From Microbacterium sp. AK031 (GTDB lineage: Bacteria; Actinomycetota; Actinomycetes; Actinomycetales; Microbacteriaceae): 64,000 nucleotides of DNA. Shown in pieces: positions 26,120 to 34,570 of the stretch. A program made the position numbers and the translations under genes. Every line of letters starts with the position of its first letter. Position 1 is the first letter of the stretch. The stretch covers positions 434,001 through 498,000 of the forward strand of contig NZ_JANUCA010000002.1 of NCBI RefSeq assembly GCF_024807145.1, in the 5' to 3' direction. The notes below the pieces were generated by a model. That model saw nothing but the letters and a program-made list of their open reading frames with translations, searched no databases and was not told the DNA's origin.

Positions 26120-26702
26120 TCACGGCTCCGGCCGCGCTCGCGTTGATCGAGCGTGTCGACCCGTACTGGGTGATCTCGATGTGACCGGATGCCGCGGCGA
26201 TCGCCTCGTCCGTGAGCCCGGGGCCCTCCTGGCCGAACAGCAGCACACAGCGCTCCGGCAGGTCTGCCCGCTCGACCGGAACAGCACCCTCGACGTTGTC
26301 GACCGCGATGATCGGGATGCCCTCGGCTGCGGCCCACGCCGCGAAGGTGGCGACATCGTCGTGATGCACGACGTGCTGGTAGCGGTCGGTGACCATGGCG
26401 CCGCGCTTGTTCCAGCGGCGGCGACCGATGATGTGCACGGTGTCGGCGAGGAACGCATTCGCGCTGCGCACGATGGAGCCGATGTTCATGTCGTGCTGCC
26501 AGTTCTCGATCGCGACGTGGAACGGATGCCGGTGCGTGTCGAGGTCTGCGACGATCGCCTCCATGCGCCAGTAACGGTAGCGATCGATGACGTTGCGGGT
26601 GTCGCCGTTCTCGAGCAGTTCCGGGTCGTACTGCTCCCCCACCGGCCACTCACCCTCCCAAGGTCCGAGTCCATGGGTCGTGCGCTCAGGGGTGTCGGTC
26701 AC
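26085..26702 (-). CDS. TrmH/SpoU-family RNA 2'-O-ribose methyltransferase
   Basis: A 205-residue SPOUT-fold methyltransferase using S-adenosylmethionine. The motifs are NIGSIVRSANAFLADTVHII (motif 1), CVLLFGQEGPGLTDEAI (motif 2, about 151-167) and RSINASAAGAVIMYEW (motif 3), forming the trefoil knot. The substrate (tRNA or rRNA) cannot be told. The GTG start at 26702 has TACGCT six bases upstream on the minus strand. This -10 shares two base pairs with that of the divergent DtxR-type gene. Confidence 0.88.
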   Translation of the reverse strand: MTDTPERTTHGLGPWEGEWPVGEQYDPELLENGDTRNVIDRYRYWRMEAIVADLDTHRHPFHVAIENWQHDMNIGSIVRSANAFLADTVHIIGRRRWNKRGAMVTDRYQHVVHHDDVATFAAWAAAEGIPIIAVDNVEGAVPVERADLPERCVLLFGQEGPGLTDEAIAAASGHIEITQYGSTRSINASAAGAVIMYEWCRRYAQ

Positions 26703-26708
26703 TCAGCC

Positions 26709-26718
26709 AGCGTAGTCT
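26709..26718. promoter_or_regulatory. Overlapping divergent leaderless -10 boxes
   Basis: Plus strand TAGTCT (26713-26718) precedes the GTG at 26725 by six bases. Minus strand TACGCT (26714-26709) precedes the GTG at 26702 by six bases. The two boxes share bases 26713-26714, so polymerase could not occupy both promoters at once. Confidence 0.5.
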
Positions 26719-26724
26719 GGAGGT

Positions 26725-27356
26725 GTGGCATCCCCAGCAGCAGACGACTATCTGAAGACCGTCTATGCGCATACCGAGTGGCAGGATGCCCCGATCACTC
26801 CCTCGCAGCTCGCCGCGAAGCTGGGCATCGCTCCGTCGAGCGTGACCGAGATGGTGAAGAAACTCGCCGCCTCGGGGCTGGTCTCGCACGTGCCGTACGG
26901 CGCCGTGCGCCTGACGGACGCCGGCGAGCGACGGGCGTTGTCGATGGTGCGCCGCCACCGCCTGGTCGAGACCTGGCTGGTGAGCGAGTTCGGCTACGGC
27001 TGGCACGAGGTGCACGACGAGGCCGAGGTCCTCGAGCACACCATCAGCGACCGACTGCTGGAAGGCATCGACGAGCGCCTCGGACGCCCCGCTTCGACCC
27101 GCACGGCGATGCGATTCCGGATGCCGCGGGGCATGTCGCACGCGAACCGTTCCTACTGCTGGCACAGGCCCCGGTCCATCACGAGGGCCGCGTGCTGCGC
27201 GTCTCCGACACCGACCCGGATCTGCTGTGCGCCCTGGAGGATCTGGGGCTGTCGGTGTCATCCGTCGTCTGCGTCACCGAGGGCGGCGTCGAGATCGACG
27301 GGGTTCCAGCCGAGCTGCCTGATGGCGCTGACGAGGTCGTCTGGCTCAGCGCGTAG
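26725..27356 (+). pseudogene. DtxR/MntR-type metal-dependent repressor, frameshifted
   Basis: The first frame encodes about 122 good residues: the DtxR winged helix (PITPSQLAAKLGIAPSSVTE, MVKKLAASGLVSHVPYGAVRL) and the dimerisation and metal-binding helices (MVRRHRLVETWLVSEFGYGWHEVHDEAE by position, 75-102, with His and Glu ligands). After GRP the frame turns to nonsense. The adjacent frame resumes with RFDPHGDAIPDAAGHVAREP and runs to a typical end, GVEIDGVPAELPDGADEVVW, at 27356. One C is missing from CCCC at 27087-27090 (five expected). The DNA-binding half could still be made. Either a real mutation or a sequencing error in a C run. Confidence 0.8.
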
Positions 27357-27402
27357 CATCCGTCGGACAAGCCCCGTACGCACATCGCCCGGCTCGCGCA
27401 CG

Positions 27403-27438
27403 ACGGCGGGGCCGAGGACGAATCCCCGGCCCCGCCGT
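27403..27438. terminator. Bidirectional terminator between convergent genes
   Basis: ACGGCGGGGCCG and CGGCCCCGCCGT form a perfect 12-bp stem across a 12-base loop. It lies between the end of the DtxR-type gene and the stop of the leftward MFS gene. Confidence 0.75.
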
Positions 27439-27460
27439 GTGCAGACCGTCGCGGTGCGGA

Positions 27461-28783
27461 TCAGACCTTCAGCTCGTGCAGGCGCGAGCCGTCGGTGCTG
27501 AACGTCGCGGTGGCCGTCGCGATCGCGCCGACGATGCAGATCACCGCAGCGTAGATCACGACCGGCCAGATGCCGCCGCCTGCGGCCGCCATCAGCGCGG
27601 TGCAGATGAGTGGCGCGAGGCCGCCGCCGAAGGTGTTGGAGAGCTGGTAGCCGATGTTGACACCGGTGGTGCGCGCCTCTGGATCGAACATCTCGACCAG
27701 CATGGTCTGCAGCGTCGCCTGCATGGCGACGCCGGGGATCACGAACCCGATGATCATGCCGAGCCAGATCAGCCACAGGTCGCCCGTGGAGTAGAGCAGG
27801 AATGTCGGCCACACCAGCGCGGCGAAGGCGATGCATCCGGTGATGTAGACCTTGCGGCGCCCGATCCGGTCGGAGAGCGCACCATACGCCGGGGCGACGA
27901 AGATCTGCAGGACTCCGACGATCATCGTGCCGGCGAACCCCTGCCATGCGGGGATGCTCTCCTGGTTGACCATGTAGGAGATTCCGAATGTCAGCACGAT
28001 GTATCCGGCGATGCTCTGCGGTAGCCCGATCAGGATGCCGAGGATCGCGTTCTTCGGGTGGCGGAACACCTCGATGAGCGGCGTGGTCTTGACACCGGAA
28101 TTCTCCTGACGCGCCTTGGTCGCCTTGAAGTCATCCGACTCCTCGAGCTTGCTGCGCAGCAGGATCGCGACGATCGCGAGCACCATGCCGAGAACGAAAG
28201 GAATGCGCCAGCCCCACTCGAAGAACCAGGATTCCGGGCCGAGGCCGAGCCCGGCCATGAGGCCTGCGGAGGCCACGTTCGCGATACCGGCACCGCTGAT
28301 GAGGAACGCGCCGTACATTCCGCGCTTGCCCTTGGGCGCGTGCTCGACGACCATGGTCGCCGCTCCGCCCATCTCTCCGCCGACGAAGAAACCCTGACAC
28401 ATCCGGAAGAACACCAGCAGGAGCGGGGCGAGGAGTCCGATCGCCGCCGTCGGCGGGATGAGCCCGATGCCTGCCGTGGCGATTCCCATGCCGACGACCG
28501 TGATCATCAGCGTCATCTTGCGACCGACGCGGTCGCCGATGTGACCGAAGACGAGACCGCCGACCGGACGCAGGAAGAACCCGACCGCGAAGGTCGCGAA
28601 CGACTGCAGCTGGGCGATGATCGGATCGCCCCCGGCGAAGAACACGACCGGGAACACCGCTGCCGCCGCGAGGCCGTAGAGGTAGTAGTCGTAGTACTCC
28701 ATGAGAGTTCCGATCGCACCACCTGCGATCGTGCGCTTCTGCGTCTTGCTCAGCGTCGGCGTGGCTGTCGTTGCCGCGACCAT
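27461..28783 (-). CDS. MFS metabolite:H+ symporter (MHS/ProP-like)
   Basis: A 440-residue transporter with 12 predicted helices. Typical MHS-family features are MEYYDYYLYGLAAA (about 28-41), the loop GHIGDRVGRKMTLMITV, RMCQGFFVGGEMGGAATMVVE, and YGALSDRIGRRKVYITG in the second half. Members import organic acids, betaines and amino acids with protons. It is the last gene of the leftward D-amino-acid locus, so uptake of a D-amino acid or N-acyl form is likely. GGAGG five bases before the ATG at 28783. Confidence 0.88.
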   Translation of the reverse strand: MVAATTATPTLSKTQKRTIAGGAIGTLMEYYDYYLYGLAAAAVFPVVFFAGGDPIIAQLQSFATFAVGFFLRPVGGLVFGHIGDRVGRKMTLMITVVGMGIATAGIGLIPPTAAIGLLAPLLLVFFRMCQGFFVGGEMGGAATMVVEHAPKGKRGMYGAFLISGAGIANVASAGLMAGLGLGPESWFFEWGWRIPFVLGMVLAIVAILLRSKLEESDDFKATKARQENSGVKTTPLIEVFRHPKNAILGILIGLPQSIAGYIVLTFGISYMVNQESIPAWQGFAGTMIVGVLQIFVAPAYGALSDRIGRRKVYITGCIAFAALVWPTFLLYSTGDLWLIWLGMIIGFVIPGVAMQATLQTMLVEMFDPEARTTGVNIGYQLSNTFGGGLAPLICTALMAAAGGGIWPVVIYAAVICIVGAIATATATFSTDGSRLHELKV

Positions 28784-28926
28784 AGTTACCTCCGGGTCAT
28801 CCAGATGAGAGTTCCTGAGACCGATCGGCTTCCGGGCAGCTTCGATCGGCTACAGACAACATAGCCGCATCTGAACAGTTCTTCTATGACGCGAACATTT
28901 CGTTAATGTAAATCCGTCTGGAGCGT

Positions 28927-29682
28927 TCACTCACGCTCGGAGCGCACCTGGTCCAGATAGGCGTAGGCCGTGACCTTTGAGATGCCCAGTCGCTTGGCGA
29001 CGGTCTCGACTCCGCGCTTCACATGGAAAGCGCCCAGTTCGTCCAGCATCCTAAGCGCCGCCATCCGGTCGGCCTTGTCCATCAGCGCGACAGGGCGCCC
29101 GACGGCGGAGATGGCGTCGGCGATCATCGTGTCGAGCAGGGTCGCGATGTCGCGCGCATGGAACTCGCGCTCGCGGTGGGGTGCAACCGAAGTCGGCAGC
29201 ACAGCGCTCAGCACGTTCTGGATGGTCTGAAGAGGCGTCAGATCGATGTTGATGCACAGCGACGCGATGATGCGTCCCCCCGCATCCCGGTAGTACACCG
29301 ACGAGCAATGCAGTTCGCGGCCGTCGGCCGTGCGTCCCGGGTAGCCGAACTCGTCGTGCTCTGCCGCCTCGTTCTTCATCACCTCGAGACCGAGGTTCGT
29401 GGACGGGCCGCCGATCTCCCGGCCGGTGACATGACCGTTGACGATCGCGTAGATCGAATGGTTCATGTCGCGCTGGCTGAGGTCGTGCAGCACCACCTCG
29501 CAGTGATCGCCCACCGCACCCGCGATGGCATGCATGACGGGACCGAGTACGGCGTAGGCGTCTTCGATGCTCGCGAAGCGCCCTTTGTCCACCGCCAGGC
29601 CGAACTGCTCTTCCACGGCGCGCACGTCCCATCGACATCGGGCATCATCAGATGCCTGCGAGTCTACGCGGGGCTTCCCCAC
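28927..29682 (-). CDS. DauR/YheO-like PAS-HTH transcriptional regulator
   Basis: A 251-residue regulator: N-terminal YheO-type PAS sensor (PVMHAIAGAVGDHCEVVLHD, then NGHVTGREIGGPSTNLGLEV and VYYRDAGGRIIASLCINID) and a C-terminal HTH (ETVAKRLGISKVTAYAYLDQV). Known relatives include DauR, repressor of D-arginine utilisation, which supports a role in sensing a D-amino acid here. The GTG at 29682 is tentative and the protein may begin 20 residues later. It lies 60 bp after ridA, in the same direction. Confidence 0.85.
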   Translation of the reverse strand: MGKPRVDSQASDDARCRWDVRAVEEQFGLAVDKGRFASIEDAYAVLGPVMHAIAGAVGDHCEVVLHDLSQRDMNHSIYAIVNGHVTGREIGGPSTNLGLEVMKNEAAEHDEFGYPGRTADGRELHCSSVYYRDAGGRIIASLCINIDLTPLQTIQNVLSAVLPTSVAPHREREFHARDIATLLDTMIADAISAVGRPVALMDKADRMAALRMLDELGAFHVKRGVETVAKRLGISKVTAYAYLDQVRSERE

Positions 29683-29742
29683 GGTGCGATGCGTGAGCCG
29701 TCCATGCGCCGACTGCAGGCGCGCGGACGGCTCACGAAGCCA

Positions 29743-30123
29743 TCACGCTGCGGGCAGTGCCGCGACGACGTCGATCTCGACGAGAATGTTCGCCAGCTGC
29801 GAGCCGACGGTCGTGCGCACCGGGTAGGGCTGCGTGAACGACTCGGCATAGGCGGCGTTGAATTCGGCGAAGTCGGCGAGGTCCTGCAGGTGGACGGTCG
29901 TCTTCACGCAGTCGTCGAGCGTCAAGCCGTGCTCGGCGAGCACGGCGCTAATGTTCTTCAGCACCTGGCGGGTCTGCGCGGCCGCGCCCTCCGGCACCTC
30001 TCCGGTGGCGGGATCCTGCGGGCCGAAGCCCGCGGTGTAGAGGAAGCCATTGGCCACGATTCCCTGGCTGTAGGCACCGACGGGCTGCGGTGCGTTGGTG
30101 ATCTGGATGCCCTGCTTGGCCAT
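29743..30123 (-). CDS. ridA: RidA-family enamine/imine deaminase
   Basis: A 126-residue YjgF/YER057c/UK114 protein. It hydrolyses reactive 2-aminoacrylate-type enamines and imines released by PLP dehydratases. Motifs are PVGAYSQGIVANGFLYTAG, LKNISAVLAEHGLTLDDCVK and the end YPVRTTVGSQLANILVEIDVVA; the Arg of PVRT binds the substrate carboxylate. Placement between the regulators and downstream of the PLP dehydratase gene fits its removal of dehydratase by-products. ATG at 30123 with GGAAG upstream. Confidence 0.92.
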   Translation of the reverse strand: MAKQGIQITNAPQPVGAYSQGIVANGFLYTAGFGPQDPATGEVPEGAAAQTRQVLKNISAVLAEHGLTLDDCVKTTVHLQDLADFAEFNAAYAESFTQPYPVRTTVGSQLANILVEIDVVAALPAA

Positions 30124-30167
30124 CTTCTCTTCCTTCCTGTTGGCGGTCTTGTGGATCGATCGGTCGA

Positions 30168-30899
30168 TCAGCGCAGCGCGTGTGCGATCTGATCGGCCGA
30201 CTGTCGGAGGAGCGGAACGTGCCCCTCCAAATGGGTGAGGTCGTGGACCATCCGCAGAGCCGTGATCGACACGGCACCCACGACGCCCGCAGGGGTCGTG
30301 ATGGGCACGGCGACGCAGTTCACGATCTCTTCGAACTCTCCCTGGTCGACAGCCCATCCCCGGGCGGACGTCTTCTCCAGCTCGGTGTCGAGCTCGGCTC
30401 TGGTGGTCAGCGTCTGCGCCGTGTGGCGTGTCCAGTCGGCGCCGGCGAGAACGTCGTCCCGGCGCTTCTGCGGGAGCGCTGCGAGAATCGCTTTGCCCAC
30501 GGCGCTGCGATTCGGATGCACCGGCGACCCGACCCGGGAGTACAGCCGCACCCGGCGCGGATCCTCGACCTTGTCGACGTAGAAGATCTCGTCCCCGACA
30601 AGCCCCGCGACGTGCACGGTGTTGCCCACCACACGATGCAGCTGTCGTGCGGGCACGTGCGCCGCCTCTTTCAATGCGACATTCTCCAGCGCGGCGGCGC
30701 CGAGCACCGCGAGGCGGAACGCGACCGCATAGGTGCCGTCATCGCGTCGGCGCACGAAGCCGACCTTCTGCAGCGTCTGCAGCTCACGGAACATCGTCGA
30801 GCGATGGATGCCGAACTCCACGGCGAGGGGCGAGACGGCCTTGGGCTCCTCGGCAAGGGAGTCCAGAATGGCGGCGGCGCGCTCGACGCTCTGCGACAT
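30168..30899 (-). CDS. IclR-family transcriptional regulator
   Basis: A 243-residue regulator with an N-terminal winged helix (RAAAILDSLAEEPKAVSPLA, FGIHRSTMFRELQTLQKVGF) and a C-terminal ligand-binding domain, including RLYSRVGSPVHPNRSAVGKA and ARGWAVDQGEFEEIVNCVAV. The ATG at 30899 abuts the deacylase TAG (30900-30902). It likely controls this catabolic locus from the divergent region near 33.8 kb. Whether it activates or represses is unknown. Confidence 0.9.
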   Translation of the reverse strand: MSQSVERAAAILDSLAEEPKAVSPLAVEFGIHRSTMFRELQTLQKVGFVRRRDDGTYAVAFRLAVLGAAALENVALKEAAHVPARQLHRVVGNTVHVAGLVGDEIFYVDKVEDPRRVRLYSRVGSPVHPNRSAVGKAILAALPQKRRDDVLAGADWTRHTAQTLTTRAELDTELEKTSARGWAVDQGEFEEIVNCVAVPITTPAGVVGAVSITALRMVHDLTHLEGHVPLLRQSADQIAHALR

Positions 30900-32513
30900 C
30901 TAGATCACGTCCGCTCGACGCAGGCCGCGTCCGGGAAGGGCTGCGGTCAGCTCGCCGTCTGCGAGCACGGGAACTCCGGCGACGAGGACGTCGTGTATGC
31001 CGACTGCGTCCCGCAGCGGCTCTTCATACGTCGCCTGATCGGTGACGGTGCGCGGATCGACGACGACGAGGTCGGCCACTGCGCCCTGCTCCACGACACC
31101 GCGTCGGCCGAGGCCGAAGCGCTCGGCTGCCGTGCGCGAGAGGTGGGTCGCGGCATCCGTCCAGCTCCAGGTGCCGAGTTCGTGCACGTATTCACGCAGG
31201 TAGCAGCCGAACGTGCCGCGGGCGCGCGGATGCGGGTGGGCACCGATGAAGATGCCGTCTGAGCCTGCGACGTGGGCCGGGTGGGCGAAGATCCTGGCGA
31301 GTTCGGATGCCGGCCGCTCGTGCGCCACGGCCATCACGACGTTGGCCTGCAGGCGGGTCGCCCGCAGCACATCGAGCGCGAACGAGATCGGGTCAGTGCC
31401 TGCCTTCTCGGCTGCGGCGGCGATCGTCAGCCCGTGCGTCCAGTGGTATTCATCGGCAGGCACATGCGCGAGCGTGAGCATGGTCGGCCAGTCTGGTCCG
31501 AGGCTCGGGTTGCCGTCGATCCTGGGAAACCAATCCCGGCGCAGGCGCTCACGCTCCTCAGGGTCTGCGAGGGCGGTGATCACATCGGCGACGGGCTGCG
31601 CAGTGAGTTCGGGAGGGAGGAGCGGCATGCTCATGAGCGAGCAGCCGCGGATGTACGGATACGCATCGAAGGTGGCTTCCAAACCCCGTGCGGCGAGTGC
31701 GTCCATCTGGCCGATGACGATGTCAGCGTCGGCATGGAAGTGCGAGACGTGCACGGCGAGCGGGGCACCGGATGCCGCGCCCGCGCCATCCGCGATCGTG
31801 GCGATCTCGTCGATGCCTGCGGCGGCGTTGCGCTCGTAGCCGCCGCGCATATGGCTGACGTAGACGCCTCCGGCGCGGGCGACAGGTACGCAGAGCGCCG
31901 CGAGCTCATCCGCGTCCTGAAACATGCCGGGCACGTAGTCGAGACCGGTCGACAGCCCCACTGCGCCGTCCGCCATGCCCTGCGCGACAAGGTCGGTCAT
32001 CGCGGCGAGCTGCGCCGCATCCGCCGGCTCCTGTGAACGACCGCACACCTCCCAGCGCACGGTCCCCGCCGGAACGAGGACGGCCGCATTGAGCCGGGAA
32101 GCGCCGTCGATTGCCGAGAGGTAACCCTCGATGCCGTCGCCGGCATATCCGGTGAACGGCCCGTTGATCGCGCCGAAGTACTCCGACGCGTACGCGCCGT
32201 CGCCCGGCGCGTATGAGACGCCGTCTTGTCCGGCGATGATCGTGGTGACGCCCTGGCGCAACAGTGCGCGCTGCACACCGGCGTCGTCTCCGCCGCCCGT
32301 GAGCAGACCGTCTGCATGGGAGTGCGCGTCGATGAACCCGGGCATGATCAGTCGATCGGTGCAGTCGATGATCTGGTCGTCGGGTCGTGCGGTGACCTCG
32401 CCGACCTCAGCGATGTGCCCGCCGACGACGAGCACATCGGCGAGCGTGACCGCGTCAGAGCCGACGACGGAGCCTCCCCGGAGGACGATCCGAGAGCTCG
32501 GTGCCTCCGCCAT
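30900..32513 (-). CDS. N-acyl-D-amino-acid deacylase family amidohydrolase
   Basis: A 537-residue zinc amidohydrolase. It has IMPGFIDAHSHADGLLTGG with the HxH ligands near residue 62-64, GVSYAPGDGAY, a His/Arg segment HMRGGYERNAAAG, and C-terminal VAGSDGIFIGAHPHPRARG with the catalytic Asp. The family releases D-amino acids from N-acyl forms. The ATG at 32513 overlaps the upstream dehydratase stop (TGATG), so both are made together. The D-amino acid formed would feed that PLP enzyme. Confidence 0.87.
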   Translation of the reverse strand: MAEAPSSRIVLRGGSVVGSDAVTLADVLVVGGHIAEVGEVTARPDDQIIDCTDRLIMPGFIDAHSHADGLLTGGGDDAGVQRALLRQGVTTIIAGQDGVSYAPGDGAYASEYFGAINGPFTGYAGDGIEGYLSAIDGASRLNAAVLVPAGTVRWEVCGRSQEPADAAQLAAMTDLVAQGMADGAVGLSTGLDYVPGMFQDADELAALCVPVARAGGVYVSHMRGGYERNAAAGIDEIATIADGAGAASGAPLAVHVSHFHADADIVIGQMDALAARGLEATFDAYPYIRGCSLMSMPLLPPELTAQPVADVITALADPEERERLRRDWFPRIDGNPSLGPDWPTMLTLAHVPADEYHWTHGLTIAAAAEKAGTDPISFALDVLRATRLQANVVMAVAHERPASELARIFAHPAHVAGSDGIFIGAHPHPRARGTFGCYLREYVHELGTWSWTDAATHLSRTAAERFGLGRRGVVEQGAVADLVVVDPRTVTDQATYEEPLRDAVGIHDVLVAGVPVLADGELTAALPGRGLRRADVI

Positions 32514-33790
32514 CAGAAGAAGGTGTGGATCAGGTCGACGACGACGTCGGATTCCAACGACTCGACGACCGGCAGCACCGTCCACTTGTCGAAGGCGGTG
32601 CAGGGGTGCGACAGCCCCAGACGCACGAGGTCACCGATCGCGAGATCGCCACCGCGCACGTACGTGTGCTGGTCGTTCATCGCCGAGACGGATGCTGCGG
32701 GCAGAGGCTGCCACACGGCACCGAGCTGTGCGCTCATCGCACGAGGGATCGGTAGACCCTCGTCGAACGGGAAGTCCCGCTTGCCGCCGTCGATCAGCGC
32801 CAGTCCGGGCTCGGGATGCGAGACGACGCGGCCGACACCGAACATGCCAGGAATGAAGCGGGGCTCATCGTCGCTCGCTCGCCCCTCGTCGAACGGTGAG
32901 ATGCCGCGGTAGAAACCGTCGTCGTGAACGATGTAGGCGCCGGAGCGCAGAGTGAACAGCGTGCGGCCTCCGCCTGGCCGCTCGGCGGCGTTCGCACTCG
33001 CGCCCGCCTCGGCGTACACCTGGGCGACGAGATCGAAGTAGGCGCTGCCACCCGCGGTGACGTACACATCGCCGTCGTCGTAGAGATGGCCGATGCGCTC
33101 GTGCAGCTCGATCTGCCGGCGCAGGTAGGTCTCGACCGCGTCGATCGCGTGGACGCTGCGGTCGTGCGCGAGAGATCCCTCGTAGCCGGCGACGCCGGCG
33201 AGGCGCAGTACATCAGATGCCGCGATGCGCTCGGCGATCGCGATCGCCTCGTCGATCGTGCGGGCGCCAGTGCGGCCGCCTTCGCCTCCGAGTTCGACCA
33301 GCACATCGAGCTTCCGCGGCGCACCTCGCAACGGCGCCTCCATCGCCTCGACCGTGGCGATGGAGTCAGCCCAGCACACGAAGCGGAACTCGGTGTCGGC
33401 GAGTTCACCGGCGAGGTAGCGCAGCGAGCGCTCATCGACAGCGGCGTTGGCCAGCATGATCGAGGAGACGCCGAATGTGCGGGCGGTGCGTACTTGCCCC
33501 ATGGTGGCGAGCGTGATGCCGAGCGAGCCCGCATCCAGCTGTCGCTGCCAGAGCACGGGAGCCATCGTGGTCTTGCCGTGCGGCATGAGTTCGAGCCCGC
33601 GCTCCGCGCACCAGGTCGCCATGGTCTCGACGTTGTGACGCATCGCGGCGTCATCGAGCACCACCAGCGGCGTCCAGAACTCCGACAGTCGCGGGCCGGA
33701 TGCCAGGAACTCCGCCGTCGTCATCCCGATCGCTCGTTCGGGTATCCCCTTGTGCCGTGCCGTCAACCGGATCTCTGCGAGCTCGTTCAT
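32513..33790 (-). CDS. PLP-dependent D-amino-acid dehydratase/deaminase (DSD1/D-threonine-aldolase-like)
   Basis: A 425-residue protein with an alanine-racemase-type barrel. PLP Lys is expected in ELMPHGKTTMAPVLW (about residue 73). Conserved GITLATMGQVRTARTFGV and GYEGSLAHD follow, and the C-terminal metal-binding domain has GAYIVHDDGFYRGISPF and HTYVRGGDLAIGDLVRLGLSHPCTAFDKW (by position, about 375-403), with the His and Cys typical of D-serine/hydroxyaspartate dehydratases. Likely substrate is a D-hydroxy amino acid. First gene of the leftward operon. Confidence 0.85.
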   Translation of the reverse strand: MNELAEIRLTARHKGIPERAIGMTTAEFLASGPRLSEFWTPLVVLDDAAMRHNVETMATWCAERGLELMPHGKTTMAPVLWQRQLDAGSLGITLATMGQVRTARTFGVSSIMLANAAVDERSLRYLAGELADTEFRFVCWADSIATVEAMEAPLRGAPRKLDVLVELGGEGGRTGARTIDEAIAIAERIAASDVLRLAGVAGYEGSLAHDRSVHAIDAVETYLRRQIELHERIGHLYDDGDVYVTAGGSAYFDLVAQVYAEAGASANAAERPGGGRTLFTLRSGAYIVHDDGFYRGISPFDEGRASDDEPRFIPGMFGVGRVVSHPEPGLALIDGGKRDFPFDEGLPIPRAMSAQLGAVWQPLPAASVSAMNDQHTYVRGGDLAIGDLVRLGLSHPCTAFDKWTVLPVVESLESDVVVDLIHTFF

Positions 33791-33822
33791 CCCTCATCCT
33801 CCGCATTGTTCATAGTGTGCGT

Positions 33823-33842
33823 ATGTTGCAACGTGAATTGCA
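33823..33842. promoter_or_regulatory. Candidate operator in the divergent D-amino-acid control region
   Basis: ATGTTGCAACGT (33823-33834) has a perfect GTTGCAAC core, and a second TTGCA follows at 33838-33842. It lies between the dehydratase start (33790) and the divergent aldolase start, the expected place for IclR- or DauR-type control. There is no proof of binding. Confidence 0.35.
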
Positions 33843-33939
33843 GGTGACGCTCACTCAGGTCACACTCGAAGTGTAGTCGCGCTCCTGCCGCGTCTCGTCC
33901 GTGCCCTCCACGACAGCGCTCTCTGAAAGGCGACACCTC

Positions 33940-34545
33940 GTGCTCGACAACTCCTCGCTCTCCACACTTTTCGGCGATGTCCCCCTGATGGCGATCCTGC
34001 GCGGGATGGGCGCGGAGCGCACCCTCGCCGTCGCGAGCGCCGCCTGGGATCTCGGCATCACGAGTGTCGAGGTGCCGGTGCAGACGTCGGCGGACGTCGA
34101 GGCGCTGCGCGTGCTGGCTGAGGCTGCCAAGGAGCGCGGCCTGACGGTCGGCGCGGGAACGGTCGTCTCCGTCGAGCACGTGCGTCAGGCTGCCGAGGCC
34201 GGCGCCTCTTTCACAGTCAGCCCCGGGTTCGACCTCGAGGTCGTCCAGGCCTCGCACGACGCAGGGATGCCGGCGCTGCCGGGCGTCGCCACTGCGACGG
34301 ACGTGCAGATCGCGATGAAGTCAGGCCTCACGTGGCTCAAGGCCTTCCCCGCGTCCCTGCTGACTCCCGCCTGGTTCAAGGCCATGTCCGGGCCGTTCCC
34401 GCAGGCGCACTTCGTGGCGACCGGGGGCATGGACTCGACGAATGCCGCGCAATTCCTCGACGCGGGTGTGCGTGTCGTCGCCGTCGGCTCCGCGCTGGAG
34501 GACCCGGCACAGCTTCCGGCGCTCGCGAGCCTGCTCCGCGCGTAG
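33940..34545 (+). CDS. KHG/KDPG aldolase
   Basis: A 201-residue class I aldolase cleaving 4-hydroxy-2-oxoglutarate and/or 2-keto-3-deoxy-6-phosphogluconate to pyruvate plus an aldehyde. The motifs are MAILRGMG, TSVEVPVQTS with the catalytic Glu, VGAGTVVSVEHVRQAAEAGA, and WLKAFPASLL with the Schiff-base Lys near residue 133. GTG 33940 has GAAAGG ten bases before it; an in-frame GTG at 33901 lacks a site. Divergent from the dehydratase. A hydroxy-keto acid produced by the D-amino-acid route could be its substrate, but this is inferred. Confidence 0.88.
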   Translation: MLDNSSLSTLFGDVPLMAILRGMGAERTLAVASAAWDLGITSVEVPVQTSADVEALRVLAEAAKERGLTVGAGTVVSVEHVRQAAEAGASFTVSPGFDLEVVQASHDAGMPALPGVATATDVQIAMKSGLTWLKAFPASLLTPAWFKAMSGPFPQAHFVATGGMDSTNAAQFLDAGVRVVAVGSALEDPAQLPALASLLRA

Positions 34546-34558
34546 CATCCGCGACCAA

Positions 34559-34570
34559 TAGGCTGAGCAC
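34559..34570 (+). promoter_or_regulatory. Leaderless -10 of HAD gene
   Basis: TAGGCT (34559-34564), six bases, then ATG 34571, lying right after the aldolase stop. No Shine-Dalgarno site. Confidence 0.5.
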
